From Hippopus hippopus (Eukaryota > Mollusca > Bivalvia > Cardiida > Cardiidae), in the NCBI GenBank assembly GCA_946811185.2, contig OX328098.1, forward strand, positions 21,585,084-21,649,083: a DNA stretch of 64,000 nt. The letters are read 5' to 3'. The translations under genes and the position numbers were made by a program. This document shows, one piece after another, positions 1 to 38,942 of this stretch (position 1 is its first letter; each line of letters begins with the position of its first letter). Under the pieces are notes generated by a model. That model did not search any database. It had not been told where the DNA came from and saw only the letters and a program-made list of their open reading frames with translations.

Positions 1-306
1 ATTAGTGTACCGAGGGTCGTGGGTTCAAGTCCCACGTCGGGCACACCTTTCTCCCTTGATTTACTTCATTGGCGACGTGGTCAATTGGTGAGCGCGGGTA
101 AGCGGCACCGGCGGTCCGTGGGGACTGAAGGGGGAGTTGGTTACTCCCAAAAAATCAGGAGGGGGGGGACTGTTGTAGTTGACGTAGGGCGGACTCACGA
201 CCAGATGCCCGGATAGCTCAGTTGGTAGAGCTGCGGTGCTAGTTTTCCGGGGCTCGTGGGTTCGAGTCCCACGTCGGACACACTTTTCTCCCTTGATTTA
301 CTTCAG
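1..306 (+). repeat. Tandem tRNA-like SINE units
   Basis: Two tRNA-like 3' halves with B-box GGGTTCAAGTCCC (22-34) and GGGTTCGAGTCCC (259-271), each followed by the same TTTCTCCCTTGATTTACTTCA-type tail, at a period near 236 bp. The second unit has a full head (204-282) with A-box-like TAGCTCAGTTGGTAGAG and a weakly paired acceptor stem. I read these as SINE or satellite units and not tRNA genes. Positions 309-355 hold a PAL3 end remnant. Confidence 0.6.
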
Positions 307-558
307 TTTACTGCATCACGGAGATGCATTATGCCCTCTTTTTACCAGAACATGTGAAAACATTGAGGTGAGCAATTAATCCTTTTGAGATGATTATTTT
401 CAATTTCTGGCATTCGCAAAATATATTTTAATGAGCTAAGATAATATGATTAAGCCACTTTGAAGTTTTTTTTTTAATTAAGCCAAACACAAAGAACAAT
501 ATTCACGTACCCCATATTGTATCACAACCAAATACCATGTTAAATTGGCAGCGTAAAT
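307..558. other. Region upstream of MCCC2
   Basis: AT-rich sequence before the MCCC2 start codon. Apart from a PAL3 end remnant (309-355) nothing is recognised; no clear TATA or initiator could be assigned, so promoter position is unknown. Confidence 0.4.
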
Positions 559-28024
<27,466 letters not shown>

Positions 28025-28035
28025 TTTACTTAATC

Positions 28036-28429
28036 AGTGAATTCTTTCACAGACGACAAAATTTTAGCATTGGCCAATTTGAAATCATATACGGATGACA
28101 AAATTTTAGAATTGGCCATTTTAAAATCATTCACAGACGACAAAATTTTAAAATTGGCCAATTTGAAATCATAAACTGACAACAAATTGTTTGTGATTCA
28201 AGTGATGAAATTTGTCTTTGAAATGGTGGAAAACATTGAAATATTGTTTGAAAAGTAGAAAACTCTGGTTACTAGTATTTTCTCCTTTTGTAATAATCTT
28301 TTCTTAGAATATTTTGAAAAGGAGGGGAAAAAAATGCTGTTTACCAACATTTTCTCCTTTTACAACAATGTTGTTTTCAAAGACCTTCATCCAGATTGTC
28401 AGAACTGAGGATTGTAAGGTAAAGGGTTA
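28036..28429 (-). mobile_element. PAL1 copy with triplicated R terminus, next to the MCCC2 stop
   Basis: Three tandem units of about 50 bp with GACGACAAAATTTTA and TTGGCCAATTTGAAATCAT (28050-28180), then two copies of a palindrome-like block (28250-28385) and the L end GTAAAGGGTTAA. It may lie in the MCCC2 3' UTR. Confidence 0.65.
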
Positions 28430-28469
28430 AACAAACATGGATGATAGCTTTAGTCAGAATATCTCATAT

Positions 28470-28545
28470 ATATCTGACAATGTCCAAGATCAGACTGTTC
28501 TATATGCAGTCTGATCATGATCACACTTTCTACAGAAGGATTGGT
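28470..28545. mobile_element. PAL2 hairpin remnant
   Basis: CCAAGATCAGACTGTTC against GCAGTCTGATCATGATC. Confidence 0.45.
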
Positions 28546-28556
28546 CCTTAAAAAAA

Positions 28557-28919
28557 TTAACTCTTTACCAGACAAGAAAATTTTAGACTTGTCAAAATTG
28601 AAAGCATTTGGAAACTACAAAAATGGCTTTTATCTTTGAAAGGGTATAAAACAGTGTGGGAAAGGAAGAAAAAGACTGGTAAATAGCATTTTCTCTTTTT
28701 CCCACCACATTTTACCACACAAGATCCTGAGGAAATAGCCTTTTAAAAACCCTGTGGACAAAGGAGAAAATGCTGGTAACCAGCATTTTTTTCCTTTTCC
28801 TACAATGTTTTCTACCCTTTGAAAGACCAATTCCATTTATTGAGCCATATCTATAATGCCATCTGCAAATGCTTTCAATTTGGAAAAGTCTAAAATTTTC
28901 TTGGTTGTTAAAGTGTTAA
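28557..28919. mobile_element. Two joined PAL1 copies (reversed half, then F)
   Basis: 28557-28708 is an R arm plus palindrome ending CCCACCAC. 28709-28919 is an F copy whose first bases are cut (ATTTTACCACACAAG) and ends TTGTTAAAGTGTTAA. Confidence 0.65.
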
Positions 28920-29014
28920 AATGGCTTTTTCTGCAGAATGTTTGAAGCAAGGACTCATTTGGTAAAGGATAACTCACAGACATTATTGAAAAATTTTTGT
29001 TAATGTGGGCATTT

Positions 29015-29461
29015 TTAACTCTTTGTTACACTATCCTGAGTTTTAACGTGCCTGAAACACAAGGTTTTTGAAAACATTGTGAGAAAAGGAGAAAATGCTG
29101 CTATCTTTCACAATGTTTTCTGTTATATCAAAGACAGAAATCATCATTTGATCCACATTTATTTTGTCATCTGCAAGTGCTTGCATTTTAGTCTAGTCCA
29201 AAATTTTGTTGTTTGGTAGAGGGTTAACTCTGTACCACACAATCCAGAGTTTTAACGACCCTGAGAAAGAAGCCTTTTGAAAACATTAAGGGAAAAGGAG
29301 AAAATGCTGGTAACCAGCATTTTCTGCTTTTCCCACAATGTTTTCTACCCTTCCCAAAACAAATTTCGATTTTTTTTTTTTTCAGTCAAATTTATTTTAT
29401 TGTCTGCAAATGCTTTCAGTTTGGACCAGTCTATAATTTTGTCATTTGGTAAAGGGGTAAT
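29015..29461 (+). mobile_element. Two F PAL1 copies sharing a TTAA
   Basis: 29015-29227 has a shortened palindrome; 29224-29461 is near full length. They share the TTAA at 29224-29227, as expected when one copy inserts at the edge TTAA of another. Confidence 0.75.
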
Positions 29462-29597
29462 CAATTTTGTTTTAACATTTGCTTATTTGGGCATTGTTAG
29501 TGAAAACAGGGTTTGCTTACTTGTGTATCAAAAAGGCATGGTGGTTTTCATATGCATTTTAGTTTTAATCCCTAGCCAGATGACTGTCTCCTCACAT

Positions 29598-30055
29598 TTT
29601 TTAGCTCTGCTGTTTTCGAAGAAAACATGGAGGTATTATCTTAGCCCTGTTGTCGTCTGCTCTGTTGTCTGGGTTGTCGTGCAAAAACTTTGACATTTTC
29701 TATTATTTCTGTCATTATCGAAGATATTTACTTTAAACTCAGACTACTTTTTAACTATCAAAAGGGGAATCCATACACCAAGGGCAGTTAACCTTCAAAA
29801 TATTTTTGACACTGTTAGGCCCCTTTTTCAACTAAGATTTCGTAGTGTGAAAACTTCGACTTTTTATTATAGCTCTGTCATTACTAAAGATATTCACTTC
29901 AAACTTGGACTAGTTGTTAAATATCAAAAGAGGAACCAATACAACAAGGACAGGTAACTATCAAAAATTTTTGACACAGTTATGCCCCTTTTTTTAACTT
30001 GGAATTTTCACTAAAAATCAATCTATTTGTAAAAGCAACTACAGCAGAGAATGAA
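29598..30055 (+). mobile_element. Helitron-like element H5, copy b
   Basis: Starts TAGCTCTGCTGTTTTCGAAG; two tandem units of about 175 bp with TTGACATTTTCTATTATTTC/GACTTTTTATTATAGCTCTG and CTATCAAAAGGGGAA. Right end not clear. Confidence 0.5.
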
Positions 30056-30090
30056 ATTTTTGCACCTGTATGCATTGCTGTTGTAGGTCA

Positions 30091-30321
30091 TTAACTCTTT
30101 ACCAAACGACAAAATTTTAGACTTGTCCAAATTGAAAGCATTTACAGACGACATTTTTTTAATGTGACTGAAAAACTAAAATTTGTTTTGCGAAGGGTAG
30201 AAAACATTTTGGAAAAAGGAGAAAATGCTGGTTACGAGCATTTTCTCCTTTTCCCACAATGTTTTCAAAAGGCTTCTTTTATAGGGTCATTAAAAGTCGG
30301 TATTGTGTGGTAAAGGGTTAA
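30091..30321 (-). mobile_element. PAL1 copy, reversed, intact (231 bp)
   Basis: TTAACTCTTTACCAAACGAC to GTGTGGTAAAGGGTTAA with a near-perfect palindrome. Confidence 0.85.
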
Positions 30322-30404
30322 ATGTGTATGCTTAACTACTTACCAAACAAAATTTCAGACTAGTGTAAATTCAAAGCTGCAGCAGACGACAAATTAAGCA
30401 TGGC

Positions 30405-30515
30405 TTAACTTTTTACCAGACGACAAAATTTTAGTCTTGTCCAAATTGAAACCATTCACAGACGACAATTGCAATTTGGACAAGTCTAGAATTTTGTTGT
30501 TTGGTAAAGAGTTAA
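30405..30515. mobile_element. PAL1 mini-copy made of two R-arm ends
   Basis: 111 bp, TTAA to TTAA. TTGTCCAAATTGAAACC on the left is mirrored by GCAATTTGGACAAGTCTAGA on the right; the usual palindrome is gone and the element is itself an inverted repeat. Confidence 0.7.
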
Positions 30516-30579
30516 GGGAAGTGTTCATTTTTGTCATGTGGTAAAGAGTCAAAGACACAACCCATGCTTTGTGCTACTT

Positions 30580-30806
30580 TTAACCTTTTACCAGACAATA
30601 AAATTTTAGCCTTGTCCAAATTGAAAGCATTTGCAGATGACATTTTCAAGGTAGCTGAAATGGTGCAATGTTTCTTTGACAGGGTAGAAAACATTGTGGG
30701 AAAATGAGAAAATGCTGGTTACCACCATTTTCTCCTTTTCCCACAATGTTTTCAAAAGCCTTCTTTCTCAGGGGCGTTAAAAGTTGGCATTGTGTTGTAA
30801 AGGGTT
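30580..30806 (-). mobile_element. PAL1 copy, reversed
   Basis: TTAACCTTTTACCAGACAAT to GTAAAGGGTTA; followed by an R-arm fragment to 30874 and another at 31030-31062. Confidence 0.75.
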
Positions 30807-31210
30807 ATGTTCTTGGCTGCAAAATGTTTTGAGTTTGGACAAGTCTTAAATTCTGTCATGTGGTAAAGAGTTAATGTGCCATTATGGATACTTGTAACCC
30901 TACATTTTTGATATTGTCTGGAAATAATTGCCCAATGAAATACAATCCCCAAACAGAGTGAAAAATCTGATAAAAATATTTATTGGTCAGTCCACCCATC
31001 CCATGAACCTGATGTCTAAATCTATGCCAGTCTGAAATTTTGTTGTCAGGTAAAGAGATAATATACCAAAAAAGATACTTGTATGCTTCCGTTTGTCATA
31101 AAAAGATTGACCAATTCAATGGAAATCCCCAGGGTCAAAAATCTAGTACAAAGGTTGATTGGTCAGATCTAGACACATGATTCTGATGTCTAAATGTAGA
31201 CAAAATAAAA

Positions 31211-32533
31211 AACTAGAGGCCCTGAAGAGCCTGAAATCGCTCTACTGGCAGAGATTTTGCTTTTATGCTAGCATACATTATGAATTCATGGTGCAAAAAG
31301 AAAAAAAAGACAAAAAACACAAAATGTGTTCTTGCAACTGGGCTTGAACCCATTAAGACAGTATATGTAGGCATGGTGAATTGAACAAACAGTGAAAAAA
31401 ATTGAAGTGAAATTTCTCAAAACTAAATGTTTGGAATCCAGGCAAATGTGATAGTGTTTCAGTACGCCTTGTATTAAACAATCCTAGTAAATTTCAAAGA
31501 AATTTGACTAATAATGTGGACTTTGTTGAGAAAACAATACTAAGTCATCATATGGCTACTTTTCCTGAACAGTTTACTAGATTTTCTTCACTTTTAATAG
31601 AGTTCAATCCCTTGATGAATCTTTGCAAGTTTCAAAAGAATTGGATCAACACTGTGAACTTCATTGACTAAACAAGAATTGGAAATTTTCAACTTTGAAC
31701 GGCTACTTTTCCCATACTGATTGTCATATTTTTTTCAAAATCAATAGGGTTCAAGTTGTTTATGATACAAAGCCACTGTGCAAGTTTCATGAAAATCCAA
31801 CCAAAAATGCTGACCTCATCACGCAAACAAGAAATCGAAAGTTTCAACTTTAAATGGCTACTTTTCCCATATTGTCAGTTGGATTTTTTTCAAAATCAAT
31901 AGGGTTCAAGCTGTTGATGAGACAAAGCAAGTGTGCAAGTTTCATGAAAATCCGACTTCAGATTTTGACTTCATTGCATTAACAAGAAATGGAAATTTTC
32001 AACTTGAAATGGCTACTTTTCCCATACTGTTTGTTGGATTTTTTTCAAAATCAATAGGGTTCAAGCTATTGATGAGATAAACAAACTGAGCGAGTTTCAC
32101 AAAAATCTGATTACAAATACAGACTTTATCATGTAAACAAGAAATGGAAATTTTCAACTTGAAATGGCTACTTTTCCTATATTGTATATTGGATTTTTTT
32201 CAAAATCAATAGGGTTGAAGCTATTGATGAGATAAACAAAGTGTTCAAGTTTCACGAAAATTTGACGACAAATGCAGACTTTATCGCGTAAACAAGAATT
32301 GGAAATTTTCAGCTTGAAATAGCTACTTTTCCCATACTATGTGTTGGACTTTTTTCAAAATCAATAGGGTTGGAGCTATTGATGAGATAAACAAACTATG
32401 CAAGTTTCACGAAAATCTGACAAATACAGACTTTATCATGTAAACAAGAAAAAGACCAACGGACAGACGGACGGACGGACGACGGAAACCCCGCAAAGAC
32501 ATAAGCTCTGCTGGCTTTCAGCTAATAGAGCTA
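31211..32533 (+). mobile_element. Helitron-like element H3 with tandem core
   Basis: Left end AGAGGCCCTGAAGAGCCTGA (hairpin; GGCCCTTGAGGGCC in the second copy at 41238). Body includes a B-box-like inverse sequence (GGGCTTGAACCCATTAAG). Tandem core 31672-32445 has about five units of 155 bp marked TGGCTACTTTTCCCATACTG and AAATCAATAGGGTTCAAGCT. Then a GGAC/ACGG microsatellite (32457-32482) and a right end near GCTAATAGAGCTAAA. Confidence 0.6.
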
Positions 32534-32566
32534 AATATTGTTGTCTAGAAACAGCTAGATGGGTTT

Positions 32567-32776
32567 TTAACTCTTTACCACATGAGAAAAATGTAGACTT
32601 GTCCAAATTGAAAGCATTTGCAGACGACTCAAATGATGAAACTTGTCTTTGGTAAGGTAGAAAATATTGTCGGTAAAAGTAGAAAATGCTGGTTACTCCT
32701 TTTCCCACTTACAGTGTTTTCAAAAGGCCATTTCCTCAAGGTCATTAAAACTCAGGATTGTGTGATAAAGGGTTAA
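32567..32776 (-). mobile_element. PAL1 copy, reversed
   Basis: TTAA at both ends; one palindrome arm shortened. Confidence 0.75.
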
Positions 32777-32939
32777 AGCTGAAAATGTCTCTTCTGTAGA
32801 CTAAAAAACGGGTGTTCTGTTTTTTCTTTGTTCTTTTTTTGCATTGGCATTTTCATAATACTCATTTCATAATTAAACCTTTTTCTTTTATTGACATTTT
32901 TTTAGATTTTTTTTTTGTCATATCTGTAATAGTATTACA

Positions 32940-33392
32940 TTAACCCTTTACCACACAATTCTGAGTTTTTAACAACCCTGAAGAAGAGGACTTTTGAAAA
33001 CAGTATGGGAAAAGGAGAAAATGCTGGTAACCAGCATTTCTCCTTTGTCAACACTGTTTTCATCCATTTTCAAGACAAATTTCAATGTTTTGGTCGCATT
33101 CAGTTTGTCGTCTGCAAATGCTTTCAATTTGGACCACTCCAACATTTTGTCTTTTGGTAAAGATTGACACTTTACCACACAATCCCGAGTTTTAACGACC
33201 CCGAGAAAGATGCCTTTTGAAAACATCGTGGGAAAAAGGAGAAAATGCTGGTAATCAGCATTTTCTCATTTTCTCACAATGTTTTCTACCCTTCTCAAAT
33301 CAAATTTCACATCTTGAATAACATTATTGTATCGTCTGCAAATGCTTTCAATTTTGACAACTCTAACATTTTGTCATGTGGTGAAGAGTTAA
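32940..33392 (+). mobile_element. Two adjoining F PAL1 copies
   Basis: 32940-33168 (ends GTAAAGATTGACA) and 33169-33392 (begins CTTTACCACACAATCCCGAG, ends GTGAAGAGTTAA). Confidence 0.75.
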
Positions 33393-33455
33393 AACATGTC
33401 ATACAGCTATGTGGAAGTATTTTTACCATGTAAAGAATAGAGAATATATGTTGTT

Positions 33456-35050
33456 TGTTTTTTTCTTTGCATGGTGTTTAATGCTGTTTTCAACATTATT
33501 ATGCCCCCCCTTCAACGAAGTGGGGGTATATTGATTTGCACGTGTCGGTCGGTCGGTCGGTAGACCTTACCTTGTCCGGATAATAACTAGACACAGAATT
33601 GACCTAGGTTCGTCAAATTTGGCACAGACATGCGTCTCGGAGTGTAGATGATCCCTATTGATTTTCAGGTCAATCGGTCAAATGTCAAGGTCACAGTGAC
33701 CGTCAACATGTTGATATATAGACCAAACCTTGTCCGGATGATAACTACACACAGAAAGTAGGTTTGTCAAATCTGGCACAGACATGCGTCTCTGAGTGTA
33801 GATGATCCCTATTGATTTTCAGGTCAATCGGTCAAATGTCAAGGTCACAGTGACCGTCAACATGTTGATATATAGACCAAACCTTGTCCGGATGATAACT
33901 AGACACTGAATTGACCTAGGTTCGTCAAATTTGGCACAGACATGCGTCTCGGAGGGTAGATGATCCCTATTGATTTTGAGGTCAATCAGTCAAAGGTCAA
34001 GGTCACAGTGACCATCAACATGTTGATATATAGACCAAACCTTGTCCGGATGATAACTAGACACAAAATTGACCTAGATTCGTCAAATTTGGCACAGACA
34101 TTTGTCTTGGAGTGCAGATGATCCCTATTGATTTTGAGATTAATCCATTAAAGGTCAAGGTCACAGTGGCCTTCAACTTAATGATATATAGACCAAACCT
34201 TGTCCAGATGATAACTAGACACAGAATTGACCTAGGTCCTTCAAATTTTGTACAGATATTCATCTTGGAGTGTAAATGACCCCTATCAATTTTAAGGTTA
34301 ATACGTGAAAGGTCAAGGTCACAGTGACCACCAGATGATTCAGGGCCCGCGCTGGCATTCGCCACTTGAGCCATTTGCTCAAAAAAAAATTAAAAGTGTC
34401 TCAAAAATCAACATATGTTGCTCAACTTGTGGCTCCAACATTTTATTCGCATATTATCGGGGACGTAGTAATCATCGAAGTCGACTGGGAAAAAGCGGAA
34501 GTCGAATGCAGGTGCCGAGAAGAAAATCGATAACCCTGTCTGTGTATCGGCGACTGTTTACAATCTTGTATGTATACACACGGCAGTGTGTATAATTATG
34601 CAAACTGTTGACAGATTATCACGTTTAACAATTGAAGTGGGCTATAAATCAAAAAGATGACATCGATATTTCCCAATCAATTCTTTTGATATCAGTTTAT
34701 GAACTGTGCCACTTCCTGTATCAATGTGGCAGTAGGGGGGCATGACTGTTTTACAAACAGACATCTTGTTTTAGTTATATTGCAGTGGCCATTGTACCTA
34801 CCCTTGCTTTTAGGTAGTTTTGTTTACCAATACTGCACGCAATAACCTTCTGAAGGCACTGATTACTTTTCCACATAACCATCGTTGAAACAATGATCAA
34901 CAGTGAGAGAAGAATGGATTCTGTTGCAGTAAAATGGATTCTGTTGCAGTAACTATCTTGATCCTGAGAAAGAAATTCACTAAGAGCGTGATTTGAACCG
35001 GAAATGCCCTGGTTTCAAGTCCTGTATGCTACCTACTTCACTGCTGGGTT
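33456..35050 (-). mobile_element. SINE-A copy split by element H2
   Basis: Tail part 33456-33500 (GCATGGTGTTTAATGCTGTT, CAACATTATT) continues at 34769 (TTAGTTATATTGCAGTGGCC) to a degraded tRNA head near 35040. It has a local duplication AATGGATTCTGTTGCAGTAA at 34914-34953. Confidence 0.65.
33501..34768 (+). mobile_element. Helitron-like element H2 with tandem core
   Basis: Ends ATGCCCCCCCTTCAACGAAG and GGGGGGCATGACTG...ACATCTTG. Core 33566-34330: about five units of 157 bp marked CCTTGTCCGGATGATAACTA, GGTCAAGGTCACAGTGACCG. The sequence 34331-34740 is non-repeated. Sits inside SINE-A between T residues with no clear duplication. Confidence 0.6.
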
Positions 35051-35092
35051 CAGCAGAGTTCAGACTAGAATTGTGGGTAGACTTTTGTATGA

Positions 35093-35540
35093 ACCCTTTA
35101 GTACACAGTCTCGACTTTTAACCCTTTCCCAAAACGACATATTTTAGACCCTTCCAAATTGAAAGCATCTGCTGACGACAAATTTGAAATTACTACAAAC
35201 GAACTTAAGTTTTTTGACAGGGTAGAAAACATTTGTGGGAAAAGGAGAAACTGCTGGTTACCAGCATTTTCTCCTTTTCCCACAATGTTTTCAAATGGCT
35301 TCTTCCTCAGGATCGTGAAAACAAGGGATTGTTTGGTAAAGGGTTAACAACCTTCAGGAAGCCTTCTGAAAACATTGTGTGAAAAGGAGAAAATGCTGTT
35401 AACCAGCATTTTCTCTTTTCTTACAAAGTTTTCTACCTTTTCTAACACAACTTTGCCCATTTGAACCACATATAATTTGATGTCTACAAACTCTACCTTC
35501 AGTTTAGACAAGTCTAAAATTCTGTCGTTTGTAAAGAGCC
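35093..35540 (+). mobile_element. PAL1 copy, F, interrupted by another PAL1
   Basis: L arm begins AACCCTTTAGTACACAGTCT, stops at its internal TTAA (35118-35121) and resumes TTAACAACCTTCAGGAAGCC at 35344. Palindrome at 35369-35435, R end GTTTGTAAAGAGCC. Confidence 0.85.
35118..35347 (-). mobile_element. PAL1 copy, reversed, nested in PAL1
   Basis: 230 bp, TTAA to TTAA, near-perfect palindrome 35225-35291. Confidence 0.85.
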
Positions 35541-36640
35541 TATCAATTTCCCTACTGATAACATACATTGTTTGGAAAAAGGAACAATTACTTATCCATA
35601 CAACATCATTTGGATTGAAAACATTTTGTATGTTTGAAGTGGTTGCTCAAAGGGATCTGTCATGGGGAAAAACAGTGAAGCAGCACTTTTGATTGCGCAT
35701 ATATGGAAAAGAATTACCCAGATTTGAAAGCTACACAACTTCTGATTGGCTACACCAAACGGTTTAGCCAATCATAAGATCTGTTACACGTAAAGAATGG
35801 TTAAAACTTCTGTAGTTCCAGCATCGTTGGTGGCTTTACAGTATTAAGCATTATCCTGCTGAATAACTTAACCCTTATCCTGCTAAATAACTAAAATGAA
35901 ATTTTCAATTTGATACTAAAATCCCAAATATTGCTCTTTCAAAGTAGATCTATATGTTAAGGAATAATATCTCCTTGCAAAATTTTTAAATGAATTCTCT
36001 CACATTTTTTTTTTTACGAAAGCCATTCTCCTCACAACTGTAATAGTCAATATAGAGCCAACAAAAGCGTCAAAGAGCTGCATCAATACCGAAGGTTTCA
36101 AATCGAGTCGATTAGTATTATGCAGCAAGAGATTCATAGCTTTCAATCCTTTTCCGGCAAGGAAAACCACTCATCTAACCCGGTAGGCGCATTCGGCATA
36201 CCTCGGGTGATAGGAGGTACGGAACCGGCCGAGTTGTGACGAGTGCCGGTAGGCGGTACTGTAAACAAGATGTAATAAAACGCAACTGATATTTTATAGT
36301 ATATATTACCTCCCTTTATAAGGTTTACCTAAAAACTAATATGTATGCACATTTGTACGCCTAAATTGAGAATTTGTTCATACAGAATGATAACTTCATT
36401 GTGTTGTTAAAAGTTGGTGGCGATAAAGGTATATTATTTGGAAATTTATCACCCCAATAGAAACCGAGCAAGCATTTAATAGAAAAAATATAGTAACATG
36501 AAAAACATTGTTGACGTATGGTTATTTACGTTGATGTAAACAAAAATTAATGAAATGTTTGTCAAGAGGTAATAATGAATTACTTCTTTCCGAGGAGAAA
36601 TTACAGGAGGAATCTACGAAAACACGAAATCATTCACATC
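35541..36640. other. Intergenic DNA with a PAL5 remnant
   Basis: PAL5-like hairpin at 35723-35805 (TTGAAAGCTACACAACTTCT; GGTTTAGCCAATCATAAG) and a possible PAL2 end at 35870. The rest, including the CG-richer stretch 36175-36260, is not recognised. Confidence 0.4.
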
Positions 36641-36654
36641 TGTGTACTATGCCT

Positions 36655-36820
36655 CTACGATGCTTCTGAGGATAAGCAGCCAGTGGTCGCGAACGAATAT
36701 CGTGCGAAGTAAATGGCAAAACAAAATCAAAGATAGCATAGGTCGGTGCTCTAGCCGCCGCCATATAACTGAAATAATGTTGATAACGGTGCCAAAAAAA
36801 AAAACACACACACACATACA
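36655..36820 (+). mobile_element. SINE-A 3' half and CA microsatellite
   Basis: AGCAGCCAGTGGTCGCG, GCTCTAGCCGCCGCCATATA and ACTGAAATAATGTTGATAAC match the SINE-A tail; followed by a poly-A and ACACAC run (36796-36822). Confidence 0.55.
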
Positions 36821-36950
36821 TACATAAGCCAGAATCCTTGTGGTTGTAAAACCACAGAATTGTATGGTACAGGCTTACAGTTTGAGCCATGTTCGTGCGA
36901 AAGGGGTCCTGCGTGGCTCAGTGGTAGAAGCTGGGGGGGGGGGGGGTTCG

Positions 36951-37292
36951 AAATGGATTTTATGAATGCAAAATTACATGATAATTTGCTTGCTAAAATT
37001 GGCTTGCAACACGCGAAAAGGGGCATTCGGACATTTGCGTAAAGTGTCCGCGCAGGCTAATCCGAGACGGCACTTTCCGTTTTCATGTAATTTTTTGCTT
37101 TGCGCAAGTCTACTTTAGCACAAAATCTAATGTAGTCGTAAAGTGCCGTCTCGGATTAGCCTGCGCGGACTGCGCAGGCTGATCCGAGACGACACTTTAC
37201 GCAAATGTCAGAATGCCCCTTTTCGCGTGTTGCAAGACATATAATGTATCATGGAGATGCAATAAAACTCCTTTGCAAGAGCGCTGCTCATT
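36951..37292 (+). mobile_element. PAL3 remnant hosting a PAL4 copy
   Basis: PAL3 pieces ATGGATTTTATGAATGCA...TTGCTTG (36953-36992) and ATGTATCATGGAGATGCAAT...GAGCGCTGCTCA (37246-37290) flank PAL4 36999-37233, which has the same terminal repeats as 13726-13984 and two internal hairpins. Confidence 0.65.
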
Positions 37293-37314
37293 TAGTAGGC
37301 TATGGTGGATACTT

Positions 37315-37803
37315 AAATTTAGACTTGTCCACGAATAGAAAACAGCTGTAGATGCGAAATTTTGCCAGGCGAAACTAAAATCTTTCGGCTTCGAAAAGGC
37401 AGAAGTTGTTGGAAAATGTGGAGGCGGGGATGGGGCTCGGTTTGTTGTTAATCGGCATTTACGCTATTTTTTGCCAAGATGTTTTCAACCATTGTCCTCC
37501 TCTGAGAGTCGTCAAACTACGGCACTGTTTGGTCCTCCAAAACCTTATTAATGCTCCTTTTTCTTCGGCGAAACTGATGGAGTGCACTGTCTTTTGACCT
37601 ATTTCTTGGTCATTTACAGACTCTTACCTTTATCCCTCAATCCGGCGATTAAACTACCCCGACGAAGAACGCTTTCGAAAACATTGTGGCAAAAGGAAAA
37701 AATGCTGGTTACCTGCATTTTCTCTTTTCCCCACGATGTTTTCAGTAGCATTTTTTCGTTGTTTATGTTCTAAAAAACTTATGATTGTGTTGTAAAGGGT
37801 TAA
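37315..37803. mobile_element. PAL1 reversed copy followed by a two-L-arm copy
   Basis: 37315-37540: degraded reversed copy (AGACTTGTCCACGAATAGAA, GAGAGTCGTCAAACTACGGC). 37623-37803: forward L arm, palindrome (37676-37741), reversed L-like arm, TTGTAAAGGGTTAA. Confidence 0.55.
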
Positions 37804-37844
37804 ACAAAATAAATGCCCCTTATGCCTGATCGTTTTCCATACCG

Positions 37845-37957
37845 TTAACTCTTAACCTTTAACCAGCATTTTCTCCTTTTCTCACAATGTTTTTTTACCC
37901 TATTAAAGACAATTTCCATCATTTCAGCCACACTGAACTTTGTCGTCTGCAAATACT
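37845..37957 (+). mobile_element. PAL1 right-half fragment
   Basis: AACCAGCATTTTCTCCTTTT and onward R arm to TCGTCTGCAAATAC. Confidence 0.55.
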
Positions 37958-38029
37958 GGTTAACAGATAATCTTACAGAATCGGCCAAGTTATGACAAAT
38001 AAAACGTGAAAGGTCACATTCAAAACAAA

Positions 38030-38228
38030 CTTGCGATAGGATTTATTCCTCTCTTACCGATGACCATTGTTTCGACGATGACCATGTTGGAAAGCAGCCA
38101 GTGGCTGGGGAAGAATATTGTGCGGAGTACTGGTAAAAAAAATTCCAGGATAGCATGGATAGGTGCACTGGCCGCCGCAATATAACAGACATAATGTTGA
38201 AAACCGCGTTAAGCACCAAACACTCAAA
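38030..38228 (+). mobile_element. SINE-A copy, head missing
   Basis: TTTATTCCTCTCTTACCGAT, AGCAGCCAGTGGCTGGGGAA, CACTGGCCGCCGCAATATAA, GTTAAGCACCAAACA. Confidence 0.6.
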
Positions 38229-38725
38229 ACAAACGTTGTCCTCTACAACCTGACTGTACTCTTTTCTCTTCGGGAAAGCTGCATACACTGTCTTTTGATC
38301 TACTTCTTAAAGGCGCAGTAAAGGCCAAAATATCAAAGCAGGTGTCATAATACATTTAGATTTAAATCATACCATATAAAAGTATGGAAAATATTGTGGA
38401 GATGACAGCCTGTTGTCGTGTGGTCGGGCCAAATGTTAGTCGCTGGCAGAAAAAATAATTTTAAAATCAGGCAAACAATAAAAAAAAAAAAGACACAGCT
38501 ACCTGGCAGGTTTTAACCTAGTTTTGAAATTAATTTCTCTGTCAGCAACTAACACTTGGACCGACCGTACAATGGCAGATTGTCATCTTTACAATAATTT
38601 CCATACTTTTAAATGGTATGATATAAATTCAAATGCATTTAAACACCCGCTTTGTTTTTATTTTGCCTTTACTGTCACTTTAATGTACTTAAACCTTAAG
38701 TACAGCACAATACCTACAGTTCGTG

Positions 38726-38942
38726 TTATGACGTGTTTAACACCGCTTTCAACATCATTTCAGTCATATCACGGTGACAGCTGAGTGAGCTCACATATTC
38801 ATGCATGTTCTGGGTTTCACGAGTACTAGGCTAGGGCTCTGAAGTGTCTTGCCCAAGGACACTCACTCGTAAAATCCGCTGCTTCTAGTGAAACTCGAAC
38901 CCTGGGCCTCATGACTACGAGTCCTTCACTGAACAACGCAGG
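38726..38942 (-). mobile_element. SINE-B copy
   Basis: Tail side GTGTTTAACACCGCTTTCAA, ATCACGGTGACAG is shared with SINE-A, but the body (GGCTAGGGCTCTGAAGTGTC, CAAGGACACTC) differs; head B-box on the minus strand GGGTTCGAGTTTC. Confidence 0.6.

Noticed and set aside
204..282. Possible tRNA gene at the window start
   Set aside because: Acceptor stem has mismatches, anticodon arm not formed, and the unit is tandemly repeated with a shared tail.
31211..32533. CRISPR-like regular repeats
   Set aside because: Units of about 155 bp with no spacer structure in a eukaryotic genome; tandem core of a transposable element.
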